Shown: piece after piece, positions 1 to 13,253 of the stretch
Position numbering within the stretch: position 1 is the first letter of the stretch
Layout: every line of letters starts with the position of its first letter
DNA from: Urophycis tenuis
Lineage: Eukaryota > Chordata > Actinopteri > Gadiformes > Phycidae
Assembly (NCBI GenBank): GCA_036785325.1
Contig: JAXIVH010000038.1
Span: 575,501-639,500, forward strand
Direction of reading: 5' to 3'
Length of the DNA: 64,000 nt
Program-made: the position numbers and the translations under genes
The notes under the pieces: model-generated
What the model saw: only the letters and a program-made list of their open reading frames with translations
The model's database searches: none
What the model was told of the DNA's origin: nothing

Positions 1-941
1 GCAGTCTGGTTGATCACAGACTAAACTGCGTCAGGTTGACTGAAGTCTACCCAGCAGCTAAAAACATACCTTCAACGTTTCAATTAACATCAATCTTTCC
101 TTACAGAACACAAATTAATTAGCTTAGTATTTCAACGACCCTTTGGTGAATATAGTCTTGCCATACGCCGTTGGAAAGCTTAGATTTCCCCGCTTAAAAT
201 GAGCCCATCCACGAGCAGTCTGGTTGATCACAGACTAAACTGTGTCAGGTTGAGTGAAGTCTACCCAGCAGCTAAAAACATACCTTCAACGTTTCAATTA
301 ACATCAATCTTTCCTTACAGAACACAAATTAATTATCTTAGTATTTCAACGACCCATGAGTCAATATTGTCTTGCCATACGCCGTTGGAAAGCTTAGATT
401 TCCCCGCTTAAAATGAGCCCATCCCCAAGCAATTTGGTTGCTCAGAGACAAAACTGTGTCAGGTTGACTGAAGTCTACCCAGCAGCTAAAAACACACCTT
501 CAACGTTTCAATTAACATCAATCTTTCCTTACAGATCACAAATTAATTAGCTTAGTATTTCAACGACCAATGAGTCAATATAGTCTTGCCATACGCCGTT
601 GGAAAGCTTAGATTTCCCCGCTTAAAATGAGCCCATCCGCGAGCAGTCTGCTTGCTCACAGACAAAACTGCATCAGGTTGACTGAAGTCTACCCAGCAGC
701 TAAAAACATACCTTCAACGTTTCAATTAAGATCAATCTTTCAATAAAGAACAGAAATTAATTAGCTTAGTATTTCAACGACCCATGACTCAATATAATCT
801 TGCCATACGCCGTTGGGAACCTTAGATTTCCCCGCTTAAAATGAGCCCATCCCCGAGCAATTTGGTTGCTCAAAGACAAAACTGCGTCAGGTTGACTGAA
901 GTCTACCCAGCAGCTAAAAACATACCTTCAACTTTTCAATT
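1..941 (+). repeat. 214-bp HindIII satellite, segment before block 1
   Basis: Four full 214-bp monomers plus 85 bp. The unit runs from gcagtctggttgatcac (position 1) to the next copy at 215. Fixed landmarks are agtctaccca, ttcaattaacatcaa, cttagtatttcaacg, ccatacgccgttgg, the HindIII site aagctt and atgagcccatcc. The last junction before the block carries a variant here named W: ttaagatcaatctttcaata, then gttgggaacc at about 812 in place of gttggaaagctt, which removes the HindIII site. The 70-residue frame at 199-411 exists only because a stop codon changed (attatctt for attagctt); it is not a gene. Confidence 0.97.
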
Positions 942-1175
942 CACGCGTTTTTTTTGTAATACGTGTAGCTATGATAAAGGACACATGTTTTGGCCTGTTT
1001 TATTATTCATAGTTGGCTTAACAGTAATAGAATATTATTATATGCTATAAGTGACCAGACGTCCGAGATCAAAACTGGGAGCATAATCCCCGAGAAGGGG
1101 GAAAAAAAGGGTCAGCTATGTTTAAGTATATATATATATGTGTGTATATATAAGTGTGTGTGTGTGTATATATGC

Positions 1176-1216
<41 letters not shown>

Positions 1217-1914
1217 AATCACTTACTTGGAACGGCATGATCCCACATCGCTGTGAAGGGATGGCGTTAACCAGGTGGGCGTGCAACCCCTCGAGAGAGT
1301 TGCTGCCTCGCCGGCACTTGTACTTGTTCAGCCGGATGCAGTTCTTCACAACCACCTTCACAGAGACATACAGCTGTATGCCAGGGGGGTCATGTAACAC
1401 ACAACCTATTGCAAGGTCCTCATTTATGCTGGTGTCATTTTGAAATGTTACCATATACAAGTTTGAATGGTTTTGACACACGATGACTGCAGAGACAGCT
1501 GCAGGATGGCCCACGAAGCAGGACGGAGGGGGCCTGTGGCTGTGCGGGGAGGACCAGCGGTATGGGTGCTGCCGACACAGGGGGCGGGCGGGCCACAGGC
1601 TGACGCAGCAGGAGGCCTCGGCTGGAGGCGGGTGGGCGCAGGAGGCTTCGGCCGGGTGGAGGACGACAACGCAGTGGGCTGAACGGGCCGGTTGGTGGGA
1701 GTCACAGGCTCTGGCTCATCAACAAATAACCTGGAAATATAAAATACACACGTGATCAGTATTGATATTGATATCTTTTATAAGAACACTGTTCATACCG
1801 TTTACACTTTTTATACAACTGTTTATACAATGTCCATACTGTTTATTTATTAATGTTTATCACTGAAAAATAAAGGTGACTTGGTATGACTTGTGTGCTA
1901 TTTTCTTTCCACAG
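942..1914 (+). repeat. long-unit block, copy 1
   Basis: The block replaces 14 bp of the monomer, between ttcaatt and the cagaacac landmark. It opens with cacgcg and a T-run, then an AT-rich stretch, a short possible hairpin (ccccgagaagggg), a TA/TG microsatellite at 1127-1212 (86 bp), the fossil exon, and an AT-rich tail ending ctttccacag. No terminal inverted repeats or target-site duplication are visible, so a simple transposon insertion is not shown. All 16 copies lie in the same orientation. Confidence 0.95.
1227..1730 (-). pseudogene. fossil exon of a probable transposon-derived gene, copy 1
   Basis: On the minus strand, ttatatttccag (ending 1731) is a good 3' splice site and CAA|GTAAGT (1226/1227) a good 5' splice site, framing 504 bp. 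One frame is open from the 5' end (LFVDEPEPVTPTNRP) and reads as a Pro/Ser/Ala-rich linker, stopping at 1448. A second frame, open from about 1703 to the donor, ends in a more conserved-looking segment with NCIRLNKYKCR, GSNSLEGLHAHL and MPFQ and leaves the exon in phase 0. The R-G-[ST]-x-[ST]-L-E-G-x-H-x-H-L...F-Q pattern resembles the C-terminal part of multi-exon, transposon-derived proteins I recall from fish and cnidarians; this is from memory and untested. The need to switch frames suggests an old frameshift, so I call it a pseudogene. No other exon of the gene is in the window. Confidence 0.5.
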
Positions 1915-4900
1915 CCAACAGAACACACATGAATCAGCTTATTATTTCGACGACCCATGGGCAAATATAGTCATGCCATACGTCGTTGGAAAGCTTAGAT
2001 TTCCCCGTTTAAAATGAGCCAATCTCCGAGCAATTTGGTTGCTCACAGACAAATCTGCGTCAGGTTGACTGAAGTCTACACAGCAGCTAAAGACATACCT
2101 TCAACGTTTCAATTAACATCAATCTTTCCTTACAGAACACAAATGAAATAGCTTAGTATTTCAACGACCCTTTAGTGAATATAGTCTTGCCATACGCCGT
2201 TGGAAAGCTTAGATTTCCCCGCTTAAAATGAGCCCATCCGCGAGCAGTCTGGTTGATCACAGACTAAACTGCGTCAGGTTGACTGAAGTCTACCCAGCAG
2301 CTAAAAACATAACTTCAACGTTTCAATTAACATCAATCTTTCCTTACAGAACACAAATTAATTAGCTTAGTATTTCAACGACCCTTTGGTGAATATAGTC
2401 TTGCCATACGCCGTTGGAAAGCTTAGATTTCCCCGCTTATAATGAGCCCATCCCCGAGCAAATTGGTTGCTCACAGAGAAAACTGTGTCAGGTTGAGTGA
2501 AGTCTACCCAGCAGCTAAAAACATACCTTCAACGTTTCAATTAACATCAATCTTTCCTTACAGAACACTAATTAATTAGCTTAGTATTTCAACGACCCAT
2601 GAGTCAATATAGTCTTGCCATACGCCGTTGGAAAGCTTAGATTTCCCCGCTTATAATGAGCCCATCCCTGAGCAATTTGGTTGCTCACAGACAAATCTGC
2701 GTCAGGTTGACTGAAGTCTACACAGCAGCTAAAGACATACCTTCAACGTTTCAATTAACATCAATCTTTCCTTACAGAACACAAATTAATTAGCTTAGTA
2801 TTTCAACGGCCCATGAGTCAATATAGTCTTGCCATACGCCGTTGGAAAGCTTAGATTTCCCCCCTTAAAATGAGCCCATCCCCGAGCAGTCTGGTTGATC
2901 ACAGACTAAACTGCGTCAGGTTGACTGAAGTCTACCCAGCAGCTAAAAACATACCTTAAACGTTTCAATTAACATCAATCTTTCCTTACAGAACACAAAT
3001 TAATTAGCTTAGTATTTCAACGGCCCTTTGGTGAATATAGTCTTATCATACGCGGTTGAAAAGCTTAGATTTCCCTGCTTAAAATGAGCCCATCCGCCAG
3101 CAGTCTGGTTGATCACAGACTAAACTGCGTCAGGTTGACTGAAGTCTACCCAGCAGCTAAAAACATAACTTCAACGTTTCAATTAACATCAATCTTTCCT
3201 TACAGAACACAAATTAATTAGCTTAGTATTTCAACGACCCTTTGGTGAATATAGTCTTGCCATACGCCGTTGGAAAGCTTAGATTTCCCCGCTTATAATG
3301 AGCCCATCCCCGAGCAAATTGGTTGCTCACAGAGAAAACTGTGTCAGGTTGAGTGAAGTCTACCCAGCAGCTAAAAACATACCTTCAACGTTTCAATTAA
3401 CATCAATCTTTCCTTACAGAACACTAATTAATTAGCTTAGTATTTCAACGACCCATGAGTCAATATAGTCTTGCCATACGCCGTTGGAAAGCTTAGATTT
3501 CCCCGCTTAAAATGAGCCCATCCGCGAGCAGTCTGGTTGATCACAGACTAAACTGCCTCAGGTTGAATGAAGTCTACCCAGCAGCTAAAAACATACCTTT
3601 AACGTTTCAATTAACATCAATCTTTCCTTACAGAACACAAATTAATTAGCTTAGTATTTCAACGGCCCTTTGGTGAATATAGTCTTGCCATACGCCGTTG
3701 GAAAGCTTAGATTTCCCCGCTTATAATGAGCCCATCCCCGAGCAATTTGGTTGCTCACAGACAAATCTGCGTCAGGTTGACTGAAGTCTACACAGCAGCT
3801 AAAGACATACCTTCAACGTTTCAATTAACATCAATCTTTCCTTACAGAACACAAATTAATTAGCTTAGTATTTAAACGACCCATGAGTCAATATAGTCTT
3901 GCCATACGCCGTTGGAAAGCTTAGATTTCCCCGCTTAAAATGAGCCCATCCCCGAGCAGTCTGGTTGATCACAGACTAAACTGCGTCAGGTTGACTGAAG
4001 TCTACCCAGCAGCTAAAAACATACCTTCAACGTTTCAATTAACATCAATCTTTCCTTACAGAACACAAATTAATTAGCTTAGTATTTCAACGGCCCTTTG
4101 GTGAATATAGTCTCACCATACGCCGTTGAAAAGCTTAGATTTCCCTGCTTAAAATGAGCCCATCCGCCAGCAGTCTGGTTGATCACAGACTAAACTGCGT
4201 CAGGTTGACTGAAGTCTACCCAGCAGCTAAAAACATACCTTCAACGTTTCAATTAACATCAATCTTTCCTTACAGAACACTAATTAATTAGCTTAGTATT
4301 TCAACGACCCATGAGTCAATATAGTCTTGCCATACGCCGTTGGAAAGCTTAGATTTCCCCGCTTAAAATGAGCCCATCCGCGAGCAGTCTGGTTGATCAC
4401 AGACTAAACTGCCTCAGGTTGAATGAAGTCTACCCAGCAGCTAAAAACATACCTTTAACGTTTCAATTAACATCAATCTTTCCTTACAGAACACAAATTA
4501 ATTAGCTTAGTATTTCAACGGCCCTTTGGTGAATATAGTCTTGCCATACGCCGTTGGAAAGCTTAGATTTCCCCGCTTATAATGAGCCCATCCCCGAGCA
4601 ATTTGGTTGCTCACAGACAAATCTGCGTCAGGTTGACTGAAGTCTACACAGCAGCTAAAGACATACCTTCAACGTTTCAATTAACATCAATCTTTCCTTA
4701 CAGAACACAAATTAATTAGCTTATTATTTCGACGACCCATGAGTCAATATAGTCTTGCCATACGCCGTTGGAAAGCTTAGATTTCCCCGCTTAAAATGAG
4801 CCCATCCGCGAGCAGTCTGGTTGAAGACAGACTAAACTGCGTCAGGTTGAATGAAGTCTACCCAGCAGCTAAAAACATACCTTTAACGTTTCAATTAACA

Positions 4901-5966
4901 TCAATCTTTCCTTACAGAACACAAATTAATTAGCTTAGTATTTCAATGACCCATGAGTCAATATAGTCTTGCCATAGGCCGTTGGAAAGCTTAGATTTCC
5001 CCGCTTAAAATGAGCCCATCCGCTAGCAGTCTGGTTGATCACAGACTAAACTGCGTCAGGTTGAATGAAGTCTACCCAGCAGCTAAAAACATACCTTTAA
5101 CGTTTCAATTAACATCAATCTTTCCTTACAGAACACAAATTAATTAGCTTAGTATTTCAAAGGCCCTTTGGTGTATATAGTCTTGCCATACGCCGTTGAA
5201 AAGCTTATATTTCCCCGCTTATAATGAGCCCATCCCCAAGCAATTTGGTTGCTCAGAGACAAAACTGTGTCAGGTTGACTGAAGTCTACCCAGCAGCTAA
5301 AAACATACCTTCAACGTTTCAATTAACATCAATCTTTCCTTACAGAACACAAATTAATTAGCTTATTATTTCGACGACCCATGAGTCAATATAGTCTTGC
5401 CATACGCCGTTGGAAAGCTTAGATTTCCCCGCTTAAAATGAGCCCATCCGCGAGCAGTCTGGTTGAAGACAGACTAAACTGCGTCAGGTTGAATGAAGTC
5501 TACCCAGCAGCTAAAAACATACCTTTAACGTTTCAATTAACATCAATCTTTCCTTACAGAACACAAATTAATTAGCTTAGTATTTCAACGACCCATGAGT
5601 CAATATAGTCTAGCCATACGCCTTTGGAAAGCTTAGATTTCCCAGCTTAAAATGAGCCCATCCGCGAGCAGTCTGCTTGCTCACAGACAAAACTGCGTCA
5701 GGTTGACTGAAGTCTACCCAGCAGCTAAAAACATACCTTCAACGTTTCAATTAAGATCAATCTTTCAATAAAGAACAGAAATTAATTAGCTTAGTATTTC
5801 AACGACCCATGACTCAATATAGTCTTGCCATACGCCGTTGGGAACCTTAGATTTCCCCGCTTAAAATGAGCCCATCCGCGAGCAATCTGGTTGCTCACAG
5901 ACTAAACTGCGTCAGGTTGAATGAAGTCTACCCAGCAGCTAAAAACATACCTTCAACTTTTCAATT
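1915..5966 (+). repeat. 214-bp satellite, block 1 to block 2
   Basis: Exactly 18 monomers plus the 200-bp remainder of the long unit. The first monomer is the post-block variant with acaaatctgcg and acacagcagctaaagac. The rare marker acataactt occurs at 2309 and 3165, 856 bp apart, which shows a four-monomer duplication. A monomer with the W interior precedes block 2. No gene. Confidence 0.97.
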
Positions 5967-6201
5967 CACGCGTTTTTTTTGTAATACGTGTAGCTATGAT
6001 AAAGGACACATGTTTTGGCCTGTTTTATTATTCATAGTTGGCTTAACAGTAATAGAATATTATTATATGCTATAAGTGACCAGACGTCCGAGATCAAAAC
6101 TGGGAGCATAATCCCCGAGAAGGGGGAAAAAAAGGGTCAGCTATGTTTAAGTATATATATATATATGTGTGTGTATATATAAGTGTGTGTGTGTGTATAT
6201 A

Positions 6202-6259
<58 letters not shown>

Positions 6260-6957
6260 AATCACTTACTTGGAACGGCATGATCCCACATCGCTGTGAA
6301 GGGACGGCGTTAACCAGGTGGGCGTGCAACCCCTCGAGAGAGTTGCTGCCTCACCGGCACTTGTACTTGTTCAGCCGGATGCAGTTCTTCACAACCACCT
6401 TCACAGAGACATACAGCTGTATGCCAGGGGGGTCATGTAACACACAACCTATTGCAAGGTCCTCATTTATGCTGGTGTCATTTTGAAATGTTACCATATA
6501 CAAGTTTGAATGGTTTTGACACACGATGACTGCAGAGACAGCTGCAGGATGGCCCACGAAGCAGGACGGAGGGGGCCTGTGGCTGTGCGGGGAGGACCAG
6601 CGGTATGGGTGCTGCCGACACAGGGGGCGGGCGGGCCACAGGCTGACGCAGCAGGAGGCCTCGGCTGGAGGCGGGTGGGCGCAGGAGGCTTCGGCCGGGT
6701 GGAGGACGACAACGCAGTGGGCTGAACGGGCCGGTTGGTGGGAGTCACAGGCTCTTGCTCATCAACAAATAACCTGGAAATATAAAATACACACGTGATC
6801 AGTATTGATATTGATATCTTTTATAAGAACACTGTTCATACCGTTTACACTTTTTATACAACTGTTTATACAATGTCCATACTGTTTATTTATTAATGTT
6901 TATCACTGAAAAATAAAGGTGACTTGGTATGACTTGTGTGCTATTTTCTTTCCACAG
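5967..6957 (+). repeat. long-unit block, copy 2
   Basis: Same order of parts as copy 1. The TA/TG microsatellite is at 6152-6255 (104 bp). Preceded by the W variant. Confidence 0.95.
6270..6773 (-). pseudogene. fossil exon, copy 2
   Basis: Both splice signals and both open frames are intact. Bases at the four variable sites (positions 1246, 1310, 1392 and 1604 in copy 1): C, A, A, C. It shares the private change gggacgg (for gggatgg) with copy 16 at the other end of the window. Confidence 0.5.
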
Positions 6958-9900
6958 CCAACAGAACACACATGAATCAGCTTATTATTTCGACGACCCA
7001 TGGGCAAATATAGTCATGCCATACGTCGTTGGAAAGCTTAGATTTCCCCGTTTAAAATGAGCCCATCTCCGAGCAATTTGGTTGCTCACAGACAAATCTG
7101 CGTGAGGTTGACTGAAGTCTACACAGCAGCTAAAGACATACCTTCAACGTTTCAATTAACATCAATCTTTCCTTACAGAACACAAATTAATTAGCTTAGT
7201 ATTTCAACGACCCTTTAGTGAATATAGTCTTGCATACGCCGTTGGAAAGCTTAGATTTCCCCGCTTAAAATGAGCCCATCCTCGAGCAGTCTGGTTGATC
7301 ACAGACTAAACTGCGTCAGGTTGACTGAAGTCTACCCAGCAGCTAAAAACATACCTTCAACGTTTCAATTAACATCAATCTTTCCTTACAGAACACAAAT
7401 TAATTAGCTTAGTATTTCAACGACCCATGAGTCAATATAGTCTTGCCATACGCCGTTAGAAAGCTTAGATTTCCCCGCTTAAAATGAGCCCATCCGCGAG
7501 CAGTCTGGTTGATCACAGACTAAACTGCGTCAGGTTGAATGAAGTCTACCCAGCAGCTAAAAACATACCTTTAACGTTTCAATTAACATCAATCTTTCCT
7601 TACAGAACACAAATTAATTAGCTTAGTATTTCAACGGCCCTTTGGTGAATATAGTCTTGCCATACGCCGTTGGAAAGCGTAGATTTCCCCGCTTATAATG
7701 AGCCCATCCCCGAGCAATTTGGTTGCTCACAGACAAATCTGCGTCAGGTTGACTGAAGTCTACACAGCAGCTAAAGACATACCTTCAACGTTTCAATTAA
7801 CATCAATCTTTCCTTACAGAACACAAATTAATTAGCTTAGTATTTCAACGACCCATGAGTCAATATAGTCTTGCCATACGCCGTTGGAAAGCTTAGATTT
7901 CCCCGCTTAAAATGAGCCCATCCGCGAGCAGTCTGGTTGATCACAGACTAAACTGCGTCAGGTTGAATGAAGTCTACCCAGCAGCTAAAAACATACCTTT
8001 AACGTTTCAATTGACATCAATCTTTCCTTACAGAACACAAATTAATTAGCTTAGTATTTAAACGACCCATGAGTCAATATAGTCTTGCCATACGCCGTTG
8101 GAAAGCTTAGATTTCCCCGCTTAAAATGAGCCCATCCCCGAGCAGTCTGGTTGATCACAGACTAAACTGCGTCAGGTTGACTGAAGTCTACCCAGCAGCT
8201 AAAAACATACCTTCAACGTTTCAATTAACATCAGTCTTTCCTTACAGAACACAAATTAATTAGCTTAGTATTTCAACGGCCCTTTGGTGAATATAGTCTT
8301 ACCATACGCCGTTGAAAAGCTTAGATTTCCCTGCTTAAAATGAGCCCATCCGCCAGCAGTCTGGTTGATCACAGACTAAACTGCGTCAGGTTGACTGAAG
8401 TCTACCCAGCAGCTAAAAACATACCTTCAACGTTTCAATTAACATCAATCTTTCCTTACAGAACACTAATTAATTAGCTTAGTATTTCAACGACCCATGA
8501 GTCAATATAGTCTTGCCATACGCCGTTGGAAAGCTTAGATTTCCCCGCTTAAAATGAGCCCATCCGCGAGCAATTTGGTTGCTCACAGACAAAACTGTGT
8601 CAGGTTGAGTAAAGGCTACCCAGCAGCTAAAAACATACCTTCAACGTTTCAATTAACATCAATCTTTCCTTACAGAACACTAATTAATTAGCTTAGTATT
8701 TCAACGACCCATGAGTCAATATAGTCTTGCCATACGCCGTTGGAAAGCTTAGATTTCCCCGCTTAAAATGAGCCCATCCGCGAGCAGTCTGGTTGATCAC
8801 AGACTAAACTGCGTCAGGTTGAATGAAGTCTACCCAGCAGCTAAAAACATACCTTTAACGTTTCAATTAACATCAATCTTTCCTTACAGAACACAAATTA
8901 ATTAGCTTAGTATTTCAACGGCCCTTTGGTGAATATAGTCTTGCCATACGCCGTTGGAAAGCTTAGATTTCCCCGCTTATAATGAGCCCATCCACGAGCA
9001 ATTTGGTTGATCACAGACTAAACTGGGTCAGGTTGACTGAAGTCTACCCAGCAGCTAAAAACATACCTTCAACGTTTCAATTAAGATCAATCTTTCCTTA
9101 CAGAACACAAATTAATTAGCTTAGTATTTCAACGACCCATGAGTCGATATAGTCTTGCCATACGCCGTTGGAAAGCTTAGATTTCCCCGCTTAAAATGAG
9201 CCCATCCGCGAGCAGTCTGGTTGATCACAGACTAAACTGCGTCAGGTTGACTGAAGTCTACCCAGCAGCTAAAAACATACCTTCAACGTTTCAATTAACA
9301 TCAATCTTTCCTTACAGAACACAAATTAATTAGCTTAGTATTTCAACGACCCTTTGGTGAATATAGTCTTGCCATACGCCGTTGGAAAGCTTAGATTTCC
9401 CCGCTTATAATGAGCCCATCCCCGAGCAATTTGGTTGCTCACAGACTAAACTGCGTCAGGTTGACTGAAGTCTACCCAGCAGCTAAAAACATACCTTCAA
9501 CGTTTCAATTAACATCAATCTTTCCTTACAGAACACAAATTAATTAGCTTAGTATTTCAACGACCCATGAGTCAATATAGTCTTGCCATACGCCGTTGGA
9601 AAGCTTAGATTTCCCCGCTTAAAATGAGCCCATCCGCGAGCAGTCTGGTTGATCACAGACTAAACTGCGTCAGGTTGAATGAAGTCTACCCAGCAGCCAA
9701 AAACATACCTTTAACGTTTCAATTAACATCAATCTTTCCTTACAGAACACAAATTAATTAGCTTAGTATTTCAACGGCCCTTTGGTGAATATAGTCTTAC
9801 CATACGCCGTTGAAAAGCTTAGATTTCCCTGCTTAAAATGAGCCTATCCGCCAGCAGTCTGGTTGATCACAGACAAAACTGTGTCAGGTTGAGTGAAGTC

Positions 9901-11436
9901 TACCCAGCAGCTAAAAACATACCTTCAACGTTTCAATTAACATCAATCTTTCCTTACAGAACACAAATTAATTATCTTAGTATTTCAACGACCCATGAGT
10001 CAATATAGTCTTGCCATACGCCGTTGGAAAGCTTAGATTTCCCCGCTTAAAATGAGCCCATCCGCGAGCAGTCTGGTTGATCACAGACTAAACTGCGTCA
10101 GGTTGACTGAAGTCTACCCAGCAGCTAAAAACATACCTTCAACGTTTCAATTAACATCAATCTTTCCTTACAGAACACAAATTAATTAGCTTAGTATTTC
10201 AACGACCCTTTGGTGAATATAGTCTTGCCATACGCCGTTGGAAAGCTTAGATTTCCCCGCTTATAATGAGCCCATCCCCGAGCAATTTGGTTGCTCACAG
10301 ACTAAACTGCGTCAGGTTGACTGAAGTCTACCCAGCAGCTAAAAACATACCTTCAACGTTTCAATTAACATCAATCTTTCCTTACAGAACACAAATTAAT
10401 TAGCTTAGTATTTCAACGACCCATGAGTCAATATAGTCTTGCCATACGCCGTTGGAAAGCTTAGATTTCCCCGCTTAAAATGAGCCCATCCGCGAGCAGT
10501 CTGGTTGATCACAGACTAAACTGCGTCAGGTTGAATGAAGTCTACCCAGCAGCCAAAAACATACCTTTAACGTTTCAATTAACATCAATCTTTCCTTACA
10601 GAACACAAATTAATTAGCTTAGTATTTCAACGGCCCTTTGGTGAATATAGTCTTACCATACGCCGTTGAAAAGCTTAGATTTCCCTGCTTAAAATGAGCC
10701 CATCCGCCAGCAGTCTGGTTGATCACAGACAAAACTGTGTCAGGTTGAGTGAAGTCTACCCAGCAGCTAAAAACATACCTTCAACGTTTCAATTAACATC
10801 AATCTTTCCTTACAGAACACAAATTAATTATCTTAGTATTTCAACGACCCATGAGTCAATATTGTCTTGCCATACGCCGTTGGAAAGCTTAGATTTCCCC
10901 GCTTAAAATGAGCCCAACCCCAAGCAATTTGGTTGCTCAGAGACAAAACTGTGTCAGGTTGACTGAAGTCTACCCAGCAGCTAAAAACATACCTTCAACG
11001 TTTCAATTAACATCAATCTTTCCTTACAGATCACAAATTAATTAGCTTAGTATTTCAACGACCAATGAGTCAATATAGTCTTGCCATACGCCGTTGGAAA
11101 GCTTAGATTTCCCCGCTTAAAATGAGCCCATCCGCGAGCAGTCTGCTTGCTCACAGACAAAACTGCGTCAGGTTGACTGAAGTCTACCCAGCAGCTAAAA
11201 ACATACCTTCAACGTTTCAATTAAGATCAATCTTTCAATAAAGAACAGAAATTAATTAGCTTAGTATTTCAACGATCCATGACTCAATATAATCTTGCCA
11301 TACGCCGTTGGGAACCTTAGATTTCCCCGCTTAAAATGAGCCCATCCCCGAGCAATTTGGTTGCTCAAAGACAAAACTGCGTCAGGTTGACTGAAGTCTA
11401 CCCAGCAGCTAAAAACATACCTTCAACTTTTCAATT
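6958..11436 (+). repeat. 214-bp satellite, block 2 to block 3
   Basis: Twenty monomers plus 200 bp, minus one base. The missing base is the c lost in cttgcatacgcc near 7233, the only length change I found between blocks. The marker agcagccaaaaac at about 9697 and 10553 is 856 bp apart, a tandem copy of a four-monomer unit seen again near 57305-59017 and 61915. The frame at 10694-10906 is a chance open frame of the monomer. Confidence 0.97.
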
Positions 11437-11672
11437 CACGCGTTTTTTTTGTAATACGTGTAGCTATGATAAAGGACACATGTTTTGGCCTGTTTTATTA
11501 TTCATAGTTGGCTTAACAGTAATAGAATATTATTATATGCTATAAGTGACCAGACGTCCGAGATCAAAACTGGGAGCATAATCCCCGAGAAGGGGGAAAA
11601 AAAGGGTCAGCTATGTTTAAGTATATATATATATGTGTGTGTATATATGCCTGTGTGTGTGTGTATATATGC

Positions 11673-11713
<41 letters not shown>

Positions 11714-12411
11714 AATCACTTACTTGGAACGGCATGATCCCACATCGCTGTGAAGGGATGGCGTTAACCAGGTGGGCGTGCAACCCCTCGAGAGAGTTGC
11801 TGCCTCGCCGGCACTTGTACTTGTTCAGCCGGATGCAGTTCTTCACAACCACCTTCACAGAGACATACAGCTGTATGCCAGGGGGGTCATGTAACACACA
11901 ACCTATTGCAAGGTCCTCATTTATGCTGGTGTCATTTTGAAATGTTACCATATACAAGTTTGAATGGTTTTGACACACGATGACTGCAGAGACAGCTGCA
12001 GGATGGCCCACGAAGCAGGACGGAGGGGGCCTGTGGCTGTGCGGGGAGGACCAGCGGTATGGGTGCTGCCGACACAGGGGGCGGGCGGGCCACAGGCTGA
12101 CGCAGCAGGAGGCCTCGGCTGGAGGCGGGTGGGCGCAGGAGGCTTCGGCCGGGTGGAGGACGACAACGCAGTGGGCTGAACGGGCCGGTTGGTGGGAGTC
12201 ACAGGCTCTGGCTCATCAACAAATAACCTGGAAATATAAAATACACACGTGATCAGTATTGATATTGATATCTTTTATAAGAACACTGTTCATACCGTTT
12301 ACACTTTTTATACAACTGTTTATACAATGTCCATACTGTTTATTTATTAATGTTTATCACTGAAAAATAAAGGTGACTTGGTATGACTTGTGTGCTATTT
12401 TCTTTCCACAG
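11437..12411 (+). repeat. long-unit block, copy 3
   Basis: TA/TG microsatellite at 11622-11709 (88 bp). Unlike most copies, the sequence after the block reads cccatgagtcaatatactct, not cccatgggcaaatatagtca. The right flank is therefore recombinant, changing to ordinary monomer sequence within about 40 bp of the block end. Confidence 0.95.
11724..12227 (-). pseudogene. fossil exon, copy 3
   Basis: Variable sites C, G, A, C, the same as copy 1. Splice signals and both frames are intact. Confidence 0.5.
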
Positions 12412-13253
12412 CCAACAGAACACACATGAATCAGCTTATTATTTCGACGACCCATGAGTCAATATACTCTTGCCATACGCCGTTGGAAAGCTTAGATTTC
12501 CCCGCTTAAAATGAGCCCATCCGCGAGCAGTCTGGTTGATCACAGACTAAACTGCGTCAGGTTGACTGAAGTCTACCCAGCAGCTAAAAACATACCTTCA
12601 ACGTTTCAATTAACATCAATCTTTCCTTACAGAACACAAATAAATTAGCTTAGTATTTCAATGACCCATGAGTCAATATAGTCTTGCCATACGCCGTTGG
12701 AAAGCTTAGATTTCCCCGCTTAAAATGAGCACATCCGCGAGCAGTCTGGTTGATCACAGACTAAACTGCGTCAGGTTGAATGAAGTCTACCCAGCAGCTA
12801 AAAACATACCTTTAACGTTTCAATTAACATCAATCTTTCCTTACAGAACACAAATTAATTAGCTTAGTATTTCAATGACCCATGAGTCAATATAGTCTTG
12901 CCATAGGCCGTTGGAAAGCTTAGATTTCCCCGCTTAAAATGAGCCCATCCGCGAGCAGTCTGCTTGCTCACAGACAAAACTGCGTCAGGTTGACTGAAGT
13001 CTACCCAGCAGCTAAAAACATACCTTCAACGTTTCAATTAAGATCAATCTTTCAATAAAGAACAGAAATTAATTAGCTTAGTATTTCAACGACCCATGAC
13101 TCAATATAGTCTTGCCATACGCCGTTGGGAACCTTTGATTTCCCCGCTTAAAATGAGCCCATCCGCGAGCAGTCTGGTTGCTCACAGACTAAACTGCGTC
13201 AGGTTGAATGAAGTCTACCCAGCAGCTAAAAACATACCTTCAACTTTTCAATT
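12412..13253 (+). repeat. 214-bp satellite, block 3 to block 4
   Basis: Three monomers plus 200 bp. The third carries the W interior (ttaagatc, caataaagaaca). The following gttgggaacctttg has an extra change. Confidence 0.97.

Noticed and set aside
199..411. 69-70 residue frames starting MSPS in many monomers
   Set aside because: They exist only where single changes remove a monomer stop codon. The ordinary monomer is closed in this frame.
1215..1755. Four overlapping frames of 68-90 residues on both strands within each block (for example 1467-1682 and 1483-1755, +)
   Set aside because: Plus-strand frames are by-products of GC-rich sequence opposite the fossil exon. Only the minus strand has matching splice signals.
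942..1914. Block as a DNA transposon insertion
   Set aside because: No terminal inverted repeats or target-site duplication at either edge; 14 bp of monomer is replaced rather than duplicated.
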